A stretch of DNA of 64,000 bases from Chitinophagaceae bacterium UBA2375 (GCA_002343985.1 DDTB01000015.1:61625-125624), one strand, 5' to 3'. Counted from the first letter of the stretch, positions 23,175-34,965 are shown. Made by a program: numbers and translations. Notes: generated from the sequence alone by a model not told the origin.

Positions 23175-25601
23175 ATGTCTGCGAAAATTCCTCCTGAACA
23201 AATCCCTTCTTGTTACCATTGCGGTGACCCTTGCGAGGAACCGATTGTAGAAGAGGGCAAATCTTTTTGCTGCCAGGGTTGCCGACAGGTATATGCGCTG
23301 CTCCAGGAGAACGGACTTTGCACCTATTACGATTTTGATAAAAATCCTGGTATCAAGGCCCGGGGAAAGTTTCTGCACGAACGCTTCGCTTACCTCGACG
23401 ATGAAACCGTCATTGCTAAACTGGCCCAATTCAGGAGCGAACAACTCATACATATTCACTTTTCCTTGCCGCAGATGCACTGCGCTTCCTGCATTTATTT
23501 GCTGGAGAACCTGCACCGCATCAATCCGGGCGTGATTCGCTCCCGGGCCGACTTCCAGAAAAAACAGGTGTTCATTTCATTCAATCCCCAACAGGTAACC
23601 TTGCGCGAAGTAGTGGAGCTACTGGCCTTTATAGGGTACGAACCGCAAATCAGCTTGAAAGATGTATCGGCAGCGAAATCGCCGGATATCAACAGGCGTA
23701 AATTGTTTCACCTGGGTGTGGCGGGCTTCAGTTTCGCGAATATCATGATGCTGAGTTTCCCCGAATATTTTTCCGGTGGATATATCACTGAGCACGGACT
23801 GAAAGAAGTATTTGCCTGGGTTATTTTTGGATTATCGCTGCCGGTTTTGTTTTATGCTTCAGCCTCCATTTTTGAATCTGCCTGGAAAGGGCTCAGGCAG
23901 AAGGATATCAATATTGATGTGCCCATTGCGCTGGCCATTGTGATTACGTTCGGGCGCAGTTACTATGAAATCTTCACCGGTTCGGGTGCAGGATACCTCG
24001 ACTCCGGCACGGGCATCATCTTCTTTATGCTTGTGGGCCGCTGGTTCCAGGGTAAAACACATGACGCGTTGTCGTTCGACCGCGACTACCAGTCTTATTT
24101 TCCACTAGGCGTTACCGTTATCAGGAATAACCGGGAAGAAAATATTCCCGCGACCAGGCTCGAAGTAGGGGAGCGCATTATAGTGCGTAATGGCGAAATG
24201 ATCCCATCGGATGCCATCCTGCTGGAAGGCAATGCGATGGTTGATTATAGTTTTGTGAGCGGTGAAAATATCCCTGTAGCATGTAATGTAGGCGACCTCC
24301 TGTATGCCGGTGGGCGCCAGGTGGGTGGGGCCATTCAATTAAAAGTGTCCAAAGAAGTCAGCCAGAGTTATATCACCCAATTGTGGAATAATGATGTTTT
24401 TACTAAAGACCAGGAAAAGCTGACTTCATTCATCCATCCCTGGAGCCGTTACTTTACCATAGCCCTGTTTACAGTAGCCATCAGCGCTGCTATTTACTGG
24501 TGGTTGCATGAGCCAGCCATGATTTGGCCCGTTGTTACGTCTGTATTGATTGTGGCTTGTCCATGCTCACTCTTACTCTCCGCTACCTTCACATTCGGCA
24601 ATATGCTCAGGCATTTCGGCCGGCAGAAAATGTACCTCAAAAATGAAAAAGTGGTGGAAGCCCTTGCGGCTGTTGATACCATTGTCTTTGATAAAACCGG
24701 CACCATTACTTTATCTGACCGGCACCAGGTCATTTATGCCGGCCAGGTACTCACGGAAACGGATAAACGAATGGTGCGTTCCCTGGCAGGACAGTCTGCG
24801 CATACCCTGAGCCGTTTCCTGTTTCAATCTTTACATGCAAATGAAACGGATACAATCCCCGTTCTGAGCCAGTACCAGGAATTATCCGGAAAAGGGATAC
24901 GGGCGCTCGTTGATGAAGTGCCTGTTCGCTTGGGCTCCGCGGATTTTATTCCTGCCGGCGACAATACCGGTACAGATGCAAAAGGGGCAAGGGTATATGT
25001 GCAAATAGGAAACCAGCCAAAGGGTTATTTTGAAATACGCCAGCAGTACAGGCCAGGTATGGAAGCTATGGCCGCGGATCTAATAAAAATGGGATATCAG
25101 GTAACTGTTTTGTCTGGCGACCACGACGCGGAACGGTCAAGCCTGGAAAAGATATTTGGCAAATCAGCCAACATGCAGTTCGAAGCCAGTCCGCAGGATA
25201 AACTGGCATACATTAAAAATCTGCAGGCCGATGGCCGTAAAGTATTGATGATCGGCGATGGGTTGAATGACGCGGGCGCCTTGAAGCAGGCTGATGCGGG
25301 CATTGCCGTTACAGACCATGCCGCGAGGTTTACACCAGCCAGCGATGTCATAATGGATGGCGGCTCCGTTTTTAAACTTAGCAGGTTCCTGAAATACGCC
25401 CGTTCCGGTAAAACCATCATCAGCATCAGTTTCATCGTTTCCATACTGTATAATATCGTAGGCTTATCCTTTGCCGTTCAGGGTTTGCTGTCACCATTGG
25501 TGGCCGCGATCCTTATGCCGGCCAGCAGCATCAGCATCATCATCCTGGTGAGCCTGCTCGGAAATTATATGGCAAGATGGAAAGGTTTATATAAAAACTG
25601 A
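23175..25601 (+). CDS. ccoI: CcoI/FixI-type copper P1B-ATPase for cbb3 assembly
   Basis: Copper-transporting ATPase that supplies the CuB site of the cbb3 oxidase. N-terminal Cys-rich domain (CYHCGDPC, FCCQGCRQVY), then a heavy-metal domain with MHCASC (Met101-Cys106), eight membrane helices, the transport CPC at 462-464, the phosphorylation site DKTGT (Asp506), and GDGLNDAGAL. The long Cys-rich start separates CcoI from simple CopA pumps. 808 aa; the ATG lies directly behind the promoter. ccoS follows after 85 bp. Confidence 0.94.
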   Translation: MSAKIPPEQIPSCYHCGDPCEEPIVEEGKSFCCQGCRQVYALLQENGLCTYYDFDKNPGIKARGKFLHERFAYLDDETVIAKLAQFRSEQLIHIHFSLPQMHCASCIYLLENLHRINPGVIRSRADFQKKQVFISFNPQQVTLREVVELLAFIGYEPQISLKDVSAAKSPDINRRKLFHLGVAGFSFANIMMLSFPEYFSGGYITEHGLKEVFAWVIFGLSLPVLFYASASIFESAWKGLRQKDINIDVPIALAIVITFGRSYYEIFTGSGAGYLDSGTGIIFFMLVGRWFQGKTHDALSFDRDYQSYFPLGVTVIRNNREENIPATRLEVGERIIVRNGEMIPSDAILLEGNAMVDYSFVSGENIPVACNVGDLLYAGGRQVGGAIQLKVSKEVSQSYITQLWNNDVFTKDQEKLTSFIHPWSRYFTIALFTVAISAAIYWWLHEPAMIWPVVTSVLIVACPCSLLLSATFTFGNMLRHFGRQKMYLKNEKVVEALAAVDTIVFDKTGTITLSDRHQVIYAGQVLTETDKRMVRSLAGQSAHTLSRFLFQSLHANETDTIPVLSQYQELSGKGIRALVDEVPVRLGSADFIPAGDNTGTDAKGARVYVQIGNQPKGYFEIRQQYRPGMEAMAADLIKMGYQVTVLSGDHDAERSSLEKIFGKSANMQFEASPQDKLAYIKNLQADGRKVLMIGDGLNDAGALKQADAGIAVTDHAARFTPASDVIMDGGSVFKLSRFLKYARSGKTIISISFIVSILYNIVGLSFAVQGLLSPLVAAILMPASSISIIILVSLLGNYMARWKGLYKN

Positions 25602-25686
25602 TTAAGATCAGGATAGGTTTTGACAGCAGTCATTACACTGCTAATGCCATCGAAATACTTTTGACCATTCATTTTTAAGCACTTAC

Positions 25687-25887
25687 ATGAGCGCTCTATT
25701 TGTTTTAATTGGGATAAGCATACTGGTTGCCGGCGGTTTCCTGCTGGCTTTTTTGTGGAGTGTAGGCAATGGGCAATATGATGATGATTATACGCCCTCC
25801 GTGCGGATGCTCTTTGACCAGGAAAAGAATACGGCAGCCAAAAATGAAACAGAAAATATCCAAGTAACAACTCCAACCACTAAATAA
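25687..25887 (+). CDS. ccoS: CcoS/FixS cbb3 maturation protein
   Basis: 66-aa single-helix membrane protein required for haem/copper insertion into cbb3 oxidase. It has the family start MSALFVLIGISILVAGGFLLAFLWSVGNGQYDD, with the typical DD and SVRMLFD following the helix. It sits between ccoI and ccoNO, its usual place. Gap to ccoNO is 14 bp. Confidence 0.92.
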   Translation: MSALFVLIGISILVAGGFLLAFLWSVGNGQYDDDYTPSVRMLFDQEKNTAAKNETENIQVTTPTTK

Positions 25888-25901
25888 CCAAAACAAACAA
25901 C

Positions 25902-28025
<2,124 letters not shown>

Positions 28026-28028
28026 GCC

Positions 28029-28223
28029 ATGTTTAAATTCATCAAACAATATGCGGAAACAATTGATGGTGCACAAGTGTACCCAATGATTTCCCTGCTC
28101 ATATTCTTCATCTTTTTTGTGGTGCTATTATTGTATGTGAAGACTATGGACAAAAACAGGATCAAGCAAATATCCAATATTCCGCTTGACCAGGAAACCG
28201 ACCAACCCACAACCATTTCCTAA
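28029..28223 (+). CDS. ccoQ: CcoQ-like small cbb3 subunit
   Basis: 64-aa protein with one transmembrane helix (residues about 18-38, PMISLLIFFIFFVVLLLYV) and a short charged tail. Sequence similarity to CcoQ is weak, as usual for this subunit; the call rests on size, topology and position 3 bp after ccoNO and 5 bp before ccoP. Confidence 0.8.
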   Translation: MFKFIKQYAETIDGAQVYPMISLLIFFIFFVVLLLYVKTMDKNRIKQISNIPLDQETDQPTTIS

Positions 28224-28228
28224 ATAAC

Positions 28229-29434
28229 ATGTATATGCGACCAAAACAAATATTGCTGAATATAGGTACCGCGCTGGCCCTGGCTTTACTGCTGCCGGGC
28301 ATGGCAGACGCACAGGATGCAGCAACTGCGCCCCAGGCTGTAACCTCTTCTACCAACCAGGTGGCCATCCTGATGCTCATAATTGCCGCGGTGCTGGCAT
28401 TTGTCATTTATGCGCTCGGACAGGTTTTGTTTACGATGGGCAGGCAAGCCCTTGATAAAAGCCGGAAAGAGAATAAATTAATGTCTGTGCTCCTGATGAT
28501 TGGTTTCTCATTGATGGGGTTAACCACGCAGGCACAAGATGCGGCTGCCACGGAAGCCGCGCAGGTATTGCCTAATTACGGCGGGTTGTCTGCCACTACA
28601 TTCTGGATGTTTTTCGCGGTGATCATCACTGAAGTGATCGTAATCTTCTTTATGATGTTTTCCATTCGCCGCATCCAACGGGAACTGCTACCCGAAGAAG
28701 CTGCTGAAAAGAAACAAACATTCAGCCGCTGGTGGTCTGAAGTAGATAAGAAACTCTTCACACGTGCCGTGCCTGTAGAAAAAGAAGCGGATGTAATGCT
28801 CGATCATGATTATGACGGCATCCGCGAACTGGATAACGCGCTTCCACCATGGTGGAAATACGGATTCTATATCACCATTGGCGTTGCTTTCGTGTATCTG
28901 ATGCATTATCATGTGTTGGGAAATGGAAAAAACCCTACACAGGAGTATGAAGCGGAGATGGCACAGGCCCAGGCAAAAGCGGCTGTTTATGCTGCGAAGC
29001 AGGTAGATAAAGTGGATGAAAGCAATGTGCAAATGCCTGATGTGGCCGGTCTTGAAAAAGGTAAGGAGTTATATGCTAGCAACTGTTGGGCATGCCATGG
29101 TAAATTAGGTGAAGGTGGCGCCGGTCCAAACCTTACGGATGACTACTGGATCCATAAGGGTTCATTGAATGATATCTATAAATCCATCAAAGTGGGATAT
29201 CCGGATAAAGGGATGCAGGCCTGGGAAAAGAATTTCTCACCAAAAGAAATCAGTTACCTGACCGGCTATATCAAAAAAATGCGCGGAACCAATCCACCCA
29301 ATGCCAAAGCGCCGCAAGGTGATTTGTATGAAGATGCCGCTGCTTCACCGGCTGCCACAGATTCATCTGCAAATGCACAACCGGCACCCAAAGCGGATTC
29401 TACAACTACCAATGCCGCTAAAACAAGTAAATAA
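28229..29434 (+). CDS. ccoP: CcoP cytochrome c subunit of cbb3 oxidase
   Basis: 401 aa. It has an unusual N-terminus with several helices (residues 8-27, 46-68, 88-103, 120-145), then the FixP_N-type segment DHDYDGIRELDNALPPWWKYGFYITIGVAF, then one haem c domain with SNCWACHGKLGEGGAGPNL and axial Met in GMQAWEKNFSP. Classical CcoP carries two haem c groups; only one CxxCH is seen here, as in other Bacteroidota. The Ala/Thr-rich tail is low complexity. It overlaps ccoG by one base (TAATG). Confidence 0.92.
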   Translation: MYMRPKQILLNIGTALALALLLPGMADAQDAATAPQAVTSSTNQVAILMLIIAAVLAFVIYALGQVLFTMGRQALDKSRKENKLMSVLLMIGFSLMGLTTQAQDAAATEAAQVLPNYGGLSATTFWMFFAVIITEVIVIFFMMFSIRRIQRELLPEEAAEKKQTFSRWWSEVDKKLFTRAVPVEKEADVMLDHDYDGIRELDNALPPWWKYGFYITIGVAFVYLMHYHVLGNGKNPTQEYEAEMAQAQAKAAVYAAKQVDKVDESNVQMPDVAGLEKGKELYASNCWACHGKLGEGGAGPNLTDDYWIHKGSLNDIYKSIKVGYPDKGMQAWEKNFSPKEISYLTGYIKKMRGTNPPNAKAPQGDLYEDAAASPAATDSSANAQPAPKADSTTTNAAKTSK

Positions 29435-30933
29435 TGATGCAGGAAGAACCGTTATTGACGCAAGAGGCATTCAGGGATTCCGTTGCCACCATTTCCAAAG
29501 AAGGGAAACGGAATTTTATTTACCCAAAAAAACCAAAGGGTAAACTGTATAACCTGCGCACGGTTTTCAGCATTTTTTACCTGGTTGTTTTCTTTACACT
29601 GCCATTTATAAAAGTAAATGGGGAACCCTTGTTGATGTTTAATATCCTGGAAAGGAAATTCATATTGTTCGGTATGATTTTCTGGCCCCAGGATTTCTTC
29701 ATATTCGGCATCGGGATGATCACGTTTATTGTATTCGTGATATTGTTTACGGTTGTCTACGGGCGCGTCTTCTGTGGATGGGCATGCCCGCAAACCATCT
29801 TCATGGAAATGGTATTCCGGAAGATAGAGTATTTGATCGATGGAGATGCCCAGCAACAGCGCAATTTGCAAAAGATGCCATGGAATGGAGAAAAGATCAG
29901 GAAAAGGGTATTCAAGTTTGTAGTCTTCTTTACCATATCCTTTATCATCGCCAACTTCTTCCTGGCTTACCTCATTGGCATGGATCAGTTGTTGGGATAT
30001 ATCAGTCATCCGGGTGGTCATATTGGTACACTGATTTCACTGCTTGTCTTTACCAGCATCTTCTTTTTTGTGTACTGGTGGTTTAGGGAACAGGCTTGTA
30101 TTGTGGTTTGTCCATATGGCCGTTTGCAGGGCGTTTTGCTTGATAAGAACTCCATTGTTGTGGCCTATGATTATAAAAGGGGAGAGCCAAGGGGAAAAAT
30201 GAAAAAATCATCCTCAACTGCTTCAGCATGGGAGAATGGCAATGGTGCTGCCGCAGATCATGCAGGGCTGCAACCTACTGCAGTTGCTGAACTTTCTGGG
30301 CAGGCCCAGGCAAAGGGTGATTGTATTGATTGCTTTGCATGCGTGAAGGTTTGTCCAACGGGCATCGATATACGAAATGGCACCCAGTTGGAATGCGTGA
30401 ATTGTACTGCCTGTATCGATGCCTGCGATGCGATCATGACGAGTGTACAAAAGCCAACCGGACTGATCAGGTTTGCTTCGGAAAACAGTATCAAGGAAGG
30501 TGTAGCGTTGAAACTGACCAAAAGGATCATTGCGTATACTACCGTTTTGTTTTTACTGATTTCCCTCCTGGTGGTGCTCCTGGTAACCCGTACAGACCTG
30601 GATGCACGGTTGATGCGCACAGCAGGCATGACATACACATCATTGCCGGATGGAAGGATCAGTAATCTCTATAACCTGAAACTGGCGAATAAGACACACC
30701 GGGATATTTCGATCAGCCTAAAGCTGGAGAATACGAATGGGGAAATTGAATTGATCAGTAAGGCAAAACCGGTTGTGAAAAAAGAAGATTATATGGTTTT
30801 GCAGTTTTTCGTGAAAATGAAACGCGAACAACTGCAGGGATGGAAAACACCTTTGCAAATTGGCTTGTACGACTCTACTGGAAAAATAAAAACCATCTCG
30901 GCCAAGTTTATCGGGCCCGAGGTATATAATTAA
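29434..30933 (+). CDS. ccoG: CcoG polyferredoxin (RdxA/FixG type)
   Basis: Membrane-bound iron-sulfur protein thought to reduce copper during cbb3 assembly. Helices at about 45-65, 85-108, 165-190, 200-220 and 365-385. Two [4Fe-4S] clusters are bound by CIDCFACVKVCPTGID and CVNCTACIDACD, and the C-terminal Ig-like domain follows. Also FCGWACPQTIF, the NapH-type motif. 499 aa. An insertion of about 30 low-complexity residues (KKSSSTASAWENGNGAAADH) precedes the clusters. Confidence 0.93.
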   Translation: MMQEEPLLTQEAFRDSVATISKEGKRNFIYPKKPKGKLYNLRTVFSIFYLVVFFTLPFIKVNGEPLLMFNILERKFILFGMIFWPQDFFIFGIGMITFIVFVILFTVVYGRVFCGWACPQTIFMEMVFRKIEYLIDGDAQQQRNLQKMPWNGEKIRKRVFKFVVFFTISFIIANFFLAYLIGMDQLLGYISHPGGHIGTLISLLVFTSIFFFVYWWFREQACIVVCPYGRLQGVLLDKNSIVVAYDYKRGEPRGKMKKSSSTASAWENGNGAAADHAGLQPTAVAELSGQAQAKGDCIDCFACVKVCPTGIDIRNGTQLECVNCTACIDACDAIMTSVQKPTGLIRFASENSIKEGVALKLTKRIIAYTTVLFLLISLLVVLLVTRTDLDARLMRTAGMTYTSLPDGRISNLYNLKLANKTHRDISISLKLENTNGEIELISKAKPVVKKEDYMVLQFFVKMKREQLQGWKTPLQIGLYDSTGKIKTISAKFIGPEVYN

Positions 30934-30944
30934 ATTGAACCATT

Positions 30945-31379
30945 ATGAGCTGGGGATATAAAATATTATCTGTGTATTTATTGTTTGTAGCGGGCATCAT
31001 GTTCCTTGTATTTAAAACATCGCAGGAGAAAGTAGACCTCGTTACTAAGGATTATTATGAACAGGAATTAAAATACCAGGACCGGATCGACCAGGTAAGC
31101 AGGGCAGCGTCCCTCTCTTCAGATTTGTCTTACCAGGTAGGAGAGGGAATGGTGAATGTCAAATTCCCTGCTGAAATGAAAGGAAAAGCAATAGAGGCGG
31201 ATATGCTGTTGTATTGTCCATCCGATAAACAAAAAGACATTTCAAAAAAACTGGAAACCACGACAGCCGAAATGGCCATGCCAATTCCGAATTCATACAA
31301 AGGAATGTTTGAATTGAAAATCCACTGGAAATCCGAAGGGTCAGATTATTATTCGTCGCATAAATTTTTCATACAATGA
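30945..31379 (+). CDS. ccoH: CcoH/FixH-family cbb3 assembly protein
   Basis: 144 aa with a single N-terminal helix (residues 4-22) and a periplasmic domain of about 110 residues. The segment LVTKDYYEQELKYQDRIDQ right after the helix is the FixH signature. Members bind the CcoN/CcoP subunits during assembly. It lies 11 bp after ccoG and overlaps the next gene by 4 bp. Confidence 0.88.
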   Translation: MSWGYKILSVYLLFVAGIMFLVFKTSQEKVDLVTKDYYEQELKYQDRIDQVSRAASLSSDLSYQVGEGMVNVKFPAEMKGKAIEADMLLYCPSDKQKDISKKLETTTAEMAMPIPNSYKGMFELKIHWKSEGSDYYSSHKFFIQ

Positions 31380-32089
31380 CAGCATTCTTAGTCACGGGTT
31401 TTGTCATGGGTGCTTTAGGGAGCTTGCACTGTATAGGCATGTGCGGCCCTTTGGCCCTGGCTTTGCCTGTGGTGAAGGAAGACTTGTCATCCAGGTTCCT
31501 GGGATCATTGCTGTATAATATAGGCCGAACTGTCACTTACGCGCTGATTGGAGCAATAACCGGAATGTTGGGTAAGAGCTTTGCATTATTTGGATACCAA
31601 CAGGGTTTATCCCTGGCACTAGGTGTTGCCATCATCCTCTTTGTGCTGTTTCCCAGGTTAGGCCAGGGCTTAAACCGGGGGCGTTTGATGCCGGCTTTTT
31701 TTGAAAAAGTCAGGTCGGGTATCGGCCGCTTGTATGTTAAAAAGAATTATTCGGCTATCCTCGTAATTGGCTTGTTGAATGGATTGCTTCCTTGCGGATT
31801 GGTGATGATGGCATTGGCTGCATCGCTGGCTTCTGCTGATTTGATTTCCGGCACTTTGTTCATGGCCGGTTTTGGGTTGGGCACCATTCCTTTGATGTGG
31901 TCGCTGACTTTTTTTGGCGGCTTCATCAGCATCAACCTGCGCAGGAAACTGCGGGGCTTATATCCTTACCTGATGGTCATCATGGCCTGCCTGCTGATCA
32001 TTCGGGGCTTGGGTTGGGGGATACCTTACCTGAGTCCGGCTTTGCATAATGAAGCGGATCATGTACATCAGGGAATCGATTGTCATTAG
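31376..32089 (+). CDS. SafE/UreH-like membrane protein of the cco operon
   Basis: 237 aa, six to seven helices. The start GFVMGALGSLHCIGMCGPLALALP, with Cys/His/Met in the first helix, and LLNGLLPCGLVMMALAAS in the middle are marks of the sulfite-exporter-like (DUF2892/UreH-type) proteins that accompany cbb3 and copper genes. A copper-related membrane role is likely from context, not proven. The start overlaps ccoH (ATGA). Confidence 0.85.
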   Translation: MTAFLVTGFVMGALGSLHCIGMCGPLALALPVVKEDLSSRFLGSLLYNIGRTVTYALIGAITGMLGKSFALFGYQQGLSLALGVAIILFVLFPRLGQGLNRGRLMPAFFEKVRSGIGRLYVKKNYSAILVIGLLNGLLPCGLVMMALAASLASADLISGTLFMAGFGLGTIPLMWSLTFFGGFISINLRRKLRGLYPYLMVIMACLLIIRGLGWGIPYLSPALHNEADHVHQGIDCH

Positions 32090-32121
32090 ATATTGAGGGT
32101 ATGGAAAACAGATGAAATCAA

Positions 32122-32583
32122 ATGAAGAGAACGGATAAAAACGAATACGGAAACAAAGTTTTATTGCTGGATACCGTTATGGGAAATATCAATATTTCGG
32201 GGAAAGAGCATTACCTGCATGAATACCAGGCCTGGAACAGGGCACTGAGTTATTTGCTGGAGGAAAACGCTTACCTGAAAACCAGGTTGGCGCAGGTATT
32301 GGATATCAATACCGATAAGCAGTTTGTTGACCTGGCGGAACATTTCCAGAACAGTTTCATATTTAATGACGAATTGATCCGTGAGATGGAAATAGATATC
32401 CGGGCACAACAGGAAATCCTCAAAAAATCTGCTATGGCTGACTTGTTAAAAGGGGATCAGGAAGCATTTGTCAAAAAGCAGGATAAACTGAGGAATGAGA
32501 TGGAGTATTTTGAAAAGAAATTTTCACAGATGAAAAACGAGTTTAATCATTATCTTGTTTCCCACCTTAAAAAAACAGGTTAA
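32122..32583 (+). CDS. Coiled-coil protein of unknown function at the end of the cco operon
   Basis: 153 aa, no signal peptide or membrane segment. Long charged helices (residues 45-65 and 85-150, for instance KKQDKLRNEMEYFEKKFSQMK) predict a coiled coil. No known family recognised. It follows the SafE-like gene by 32 bp on the same strand. Its stop codon overlaps the stop of the convergent response regulator in the shared bases TTAA. Confidence 0.65.
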   Translation: MKRTDKNEYGNKVLLLDTVMGNINISGKEHYLHEYQAWNRALSYLLEENAYLKTRLAQVLDINTDKQFVDLAEHFQNSFIFNDELIREMEIDIRAQQEILKKSAMADLLKGDQEAFVKKQDKLRNEMEYFEKKFSQMKNEFNHYLVSHLKKTG

Positions 32584-33641
32584 TTCAGCATATTCTCCAG
32601 CTTTTTCTTATTCAGGATGCTGATACGGCTGCCCTGGATGTCGATGAGTTTCTCCGATTTGAAATCACTCAATGTGCGAATTAGCGATTCCGTGGCTGTG
32701 CCCGCGATATTCGCCAGGTCCTCCCGCGAAATCTGTATCGAGAACTGGTCTTCGCCTTCTTTCTGGTATTTGTTCATCAGTGTCACCAATGCCGTGGCAA
32801 CCCGCTTGCGCAATGAGTTATATGCAATGTTCAGCAATTGTTTTTCCTTTTCACTGATGTTTTTCGCCAGGAGTTTGATGAATTGTTTTGTCGCGTCTTT
32901 ATTGGTAAACAGTAAGTGTTCAAAATCACTGATGGGTATCTCGGCGATCAGGCTTTCATCAATGGTTTCCGCGGTTTCTTTGTAAGTGGTGCCTTCTAAC
33001 AGTGCCGTATATCCGAAGAAATCCCCGTCGCTGTACAGCCCGATGGTGAGGTCTTTACCGTCATCATTGCTGATATAAGTCTTAACTTTTCCTTTTCGTA
33101 TAAAAAACAGTTTTTGTGGATGGTTGCCCTGTAAATAAATCACCTGCTTTTTCCGGTAAGTGTTTTCTGGCCTGTTTTCTGAAATATTTTCTAAAGTTTC
33201 CTTTTCACCGTATTCATTCAGCATTTCCTGCATGCCCTGGATGCCCGCGGGGTATTCCTTTTTCATCAACGCCGCTTTTTTCAGCCTGCTTTCTACTGCA
33301 TTCAGCAGTTCAATATCAGTAAAGGGCTTGGTGATATAATCATCGGCGCCCATTTCCATGCCTTTGCGGAAATCGCTTCGTTCAGACTTAGCCGTTAGGA
33401 ATATAAATGGTATGCCGGATAATTCATCGTTTTTATGCAGGAGGTGCAATACGCCATATCCATCAAGAACAGGCATCATGACATCACAAATGATCAGGTC
33501 GGGATGGTCGGACTGCGCCTTTTCTATGCCTACTTTGCCATTTTCAGCGGTGGACACCCTGTAATTTGCCAACTCAAGGATTTCCGCTGTATTCTCCCTG
33601 ATTTCCTGGTTGTCTTCAATAATGAGGATATGTGGCTTCAT
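32580..33641 (-). CDS. Response regulator with receiver fused to Crp/Fnr-type output
   Basis: 353 aa. Residues 1-120 are a receiver domain: acidic pair ED (9-10), phospho-acceptor Asp53 in ICDVMMPVLDG, Thr83 and Lys105 in ITKPF. A linker of about 30 residues leads to a cyclic-nucleotide-type barrel (about 155-270, FFIRKGKVKTYIS, GDFFGYTALLEG) and a winged helix (about 290-345, SREDLANIAGTATESLIRTLSDF). It is a phosphorylation-controlled Crp/Fnr-type activator. It overlaps the upstream PAS kinase by 4 bp, its evident partner, and is convergent to the cco operon. Confidence 0.92.
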   Translation of the reverse strand: MKPHILIIEDNQEIRENTAEILELANYRVSTAENGKVGIEKAQSDHPDLIICDVMMPVLDGYGVLHLLHKNDELSGIPFIFLTAKSERSDFRKGMEMGADDYITKPFTDIELLNAVESRLKKAALMKKEYPAGIQGMQEMLNEYGEKETLENISENRPENTYRKKQVIYLQGNHPQKLFFIRKGKVKTYISNDDGKDLTIGLYSDGDFFGYTALLEGTTYKETAETIDESLIAEIPISDFEHLLFTNKDATKQFIKLLAKNISEKEKQLLNIAYNSLRKRVATALVTLMNKYQKEGEDQFSIQISREDLANIAGTATESLIRTLSDFKSEKLIDIQGSRISILNKKKLENMLN

Positions 33642-34888
33642 GATGCTGCTGTAGGTTCTAATGGTTTAAATGTTAACGTAAAACATGTGCCTTCTTCAAG
33701 TACGCTGTGAAAACTGACTTCACCCTGCATGAGGTCAACGTATTTGGATACGATGTGCAGGCCAAGACCTGTGCCGGGTATATTGGTGGCATTGGCCGCA
33801 CGGAAAAACCGCTCAAATAAATGTTGTTGGTCTTTTTCAGAAATGCCAATTCCATGGTCTTTTACTGAAACAACAATATCAGAATCCGATACATGCGCAC
33901 TGATTTCAATCACGCCCTGGTCGGATGAAAACTTGATGGCATTGGAGAGCAGGTTGATCAGGATATTGCGCATCAGCGAAGGGTCGAGGCAGACCATCTC
34001 CGCGCCTTGGTATTTAACATCTAAATGCTGGCCGGGCTTGCAAATGATTTTCATTTCCTGGCAAACATTCTGTATCAGGTTGTGCAAATTAAAATGATCG
34101 GGATGTACTTCAATTTTTCCGTTTTCAATTTTCCCAATAGACAGGAATTCGTCCAGAATCCCACTCAGGTTATTCACGGATGACTTGATCCTCCCGATAT
34201 GCCTGTCACGTTTTTCCTGCTCTTCCGTTTCCTTGTATTTAGCTAATAGGGAAGCCGATGATAAAATGGTGCTGAGGGGGGTCCTGAATTCATGCGATGC
34301 CATCGACACAAACCTTGTCTTCAGGTCGCTCAATTCTTTTTCTTTTTCCAATGCACGGGATAATTCATCCCGGCTGGCTTCAATGTGTTGCATGGCATCC
34401 TGTAACTGCCTGGTGCGAATAGCCACTTTTTCTTCCAGTTCATCATTGAGTTTCTCAATTTTCAACACGTTGGCCGCAAGTTCCTCTTTCTGCCTGATAA
34501 CAGCTTGTTCGATTTCTTTGCGCAAACTGATATCACTCACAAATGCAATAACATGAAACTCATTGCCATCGGAGTAATGGCTGAGGCTAACCTCTACGGG
34601 AATTTCCCGGCCATCTTTCCGCAAACCAAATAAATCCCTTCCCACACCCATCACCCTTCTTTCCGGCTCTTGCACGAAATGGTCCCGGTGCGATTTATGT
34701 TTTTTGGCATAATGTGAGGGGATTAATTTTTCAACAGGCTGGCCGATCAGCTCAGCAGGATCCGCATAACCAAATTGTTGCAGCAATAACTGGTTGACAC
34801 GCTCAATACGCCCTTCCTTATTGGCAATGAGAATGCCTATGGAAGCATAATTGAAAAAGGCTTCAAATTTGTCTTTTTCGCTGATCAT
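33638..34888 (-). CDS. PAS-domain sensor histidine kinase, FixL-like
   Basis: 416-aa soluble kinase. PAS domain at 8-125, coiled coil 130-190, HisKA with phosphorylated His in MASHEFRTPLS and HATPase with NLLSNAIKFS, DHGIGI and GTGLGLHI. In the PAS domain His64 (AKKHKSH) and Arg84 (GVGRD) are 20 residues apart, the same spacing as the haem ligand and the O2-contacting Arg of FixL, so haem-based O2 sensing is plausible; however, many PAS domains of this class share the pattern without proven haem. ATG 34888 is preferred over 34915 because a -7-like TAATTTG overlaps the longer start. Confidence 0.88.
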   Translation of the reverse strand: MISEKDKFEAFFNYASIGILIANKEGRIERVNQLLLQQFGYADPAELIGQPVEKLIPSHYAKKHKSHRDHFVQEPERRVMGVGRDLFGLRKDGREIPVEVSLSHYSDGNEFHVIAFVSDISLRKEIEQAVIRQKEELAANVLKIEKLNDELEEKVAIRTRQLQDAMQHIEASRDELSRALEKEKELSDLKTRFVSMASHEFRTPLSTILSSASLLAKYKETEEQEKRDRHIGRIKSSVNNLSGILDEFLSIGKIENGKIEVHPDHFNLHNLIQNVCQEMKIICKPGQHLDVKYQGAEMVCLDPSLMRNILINLLSNAIKFSSDQGVIEISAHVSDSDIVVSVKDHGIGISEKDQQHLFERFFRAANATNIPGTGLGLHIVSKYVDLMQGEVSFHSVLEEGTCFTLTFKPLEPTAAS

Positions 34889-34965
34889 GTATCGTATACG
34901 ATTGACAATAAGCAAATTACCACTTAAGGCTTGTCAAATATAAGCCAGAAAATTTAACCGGGGTT

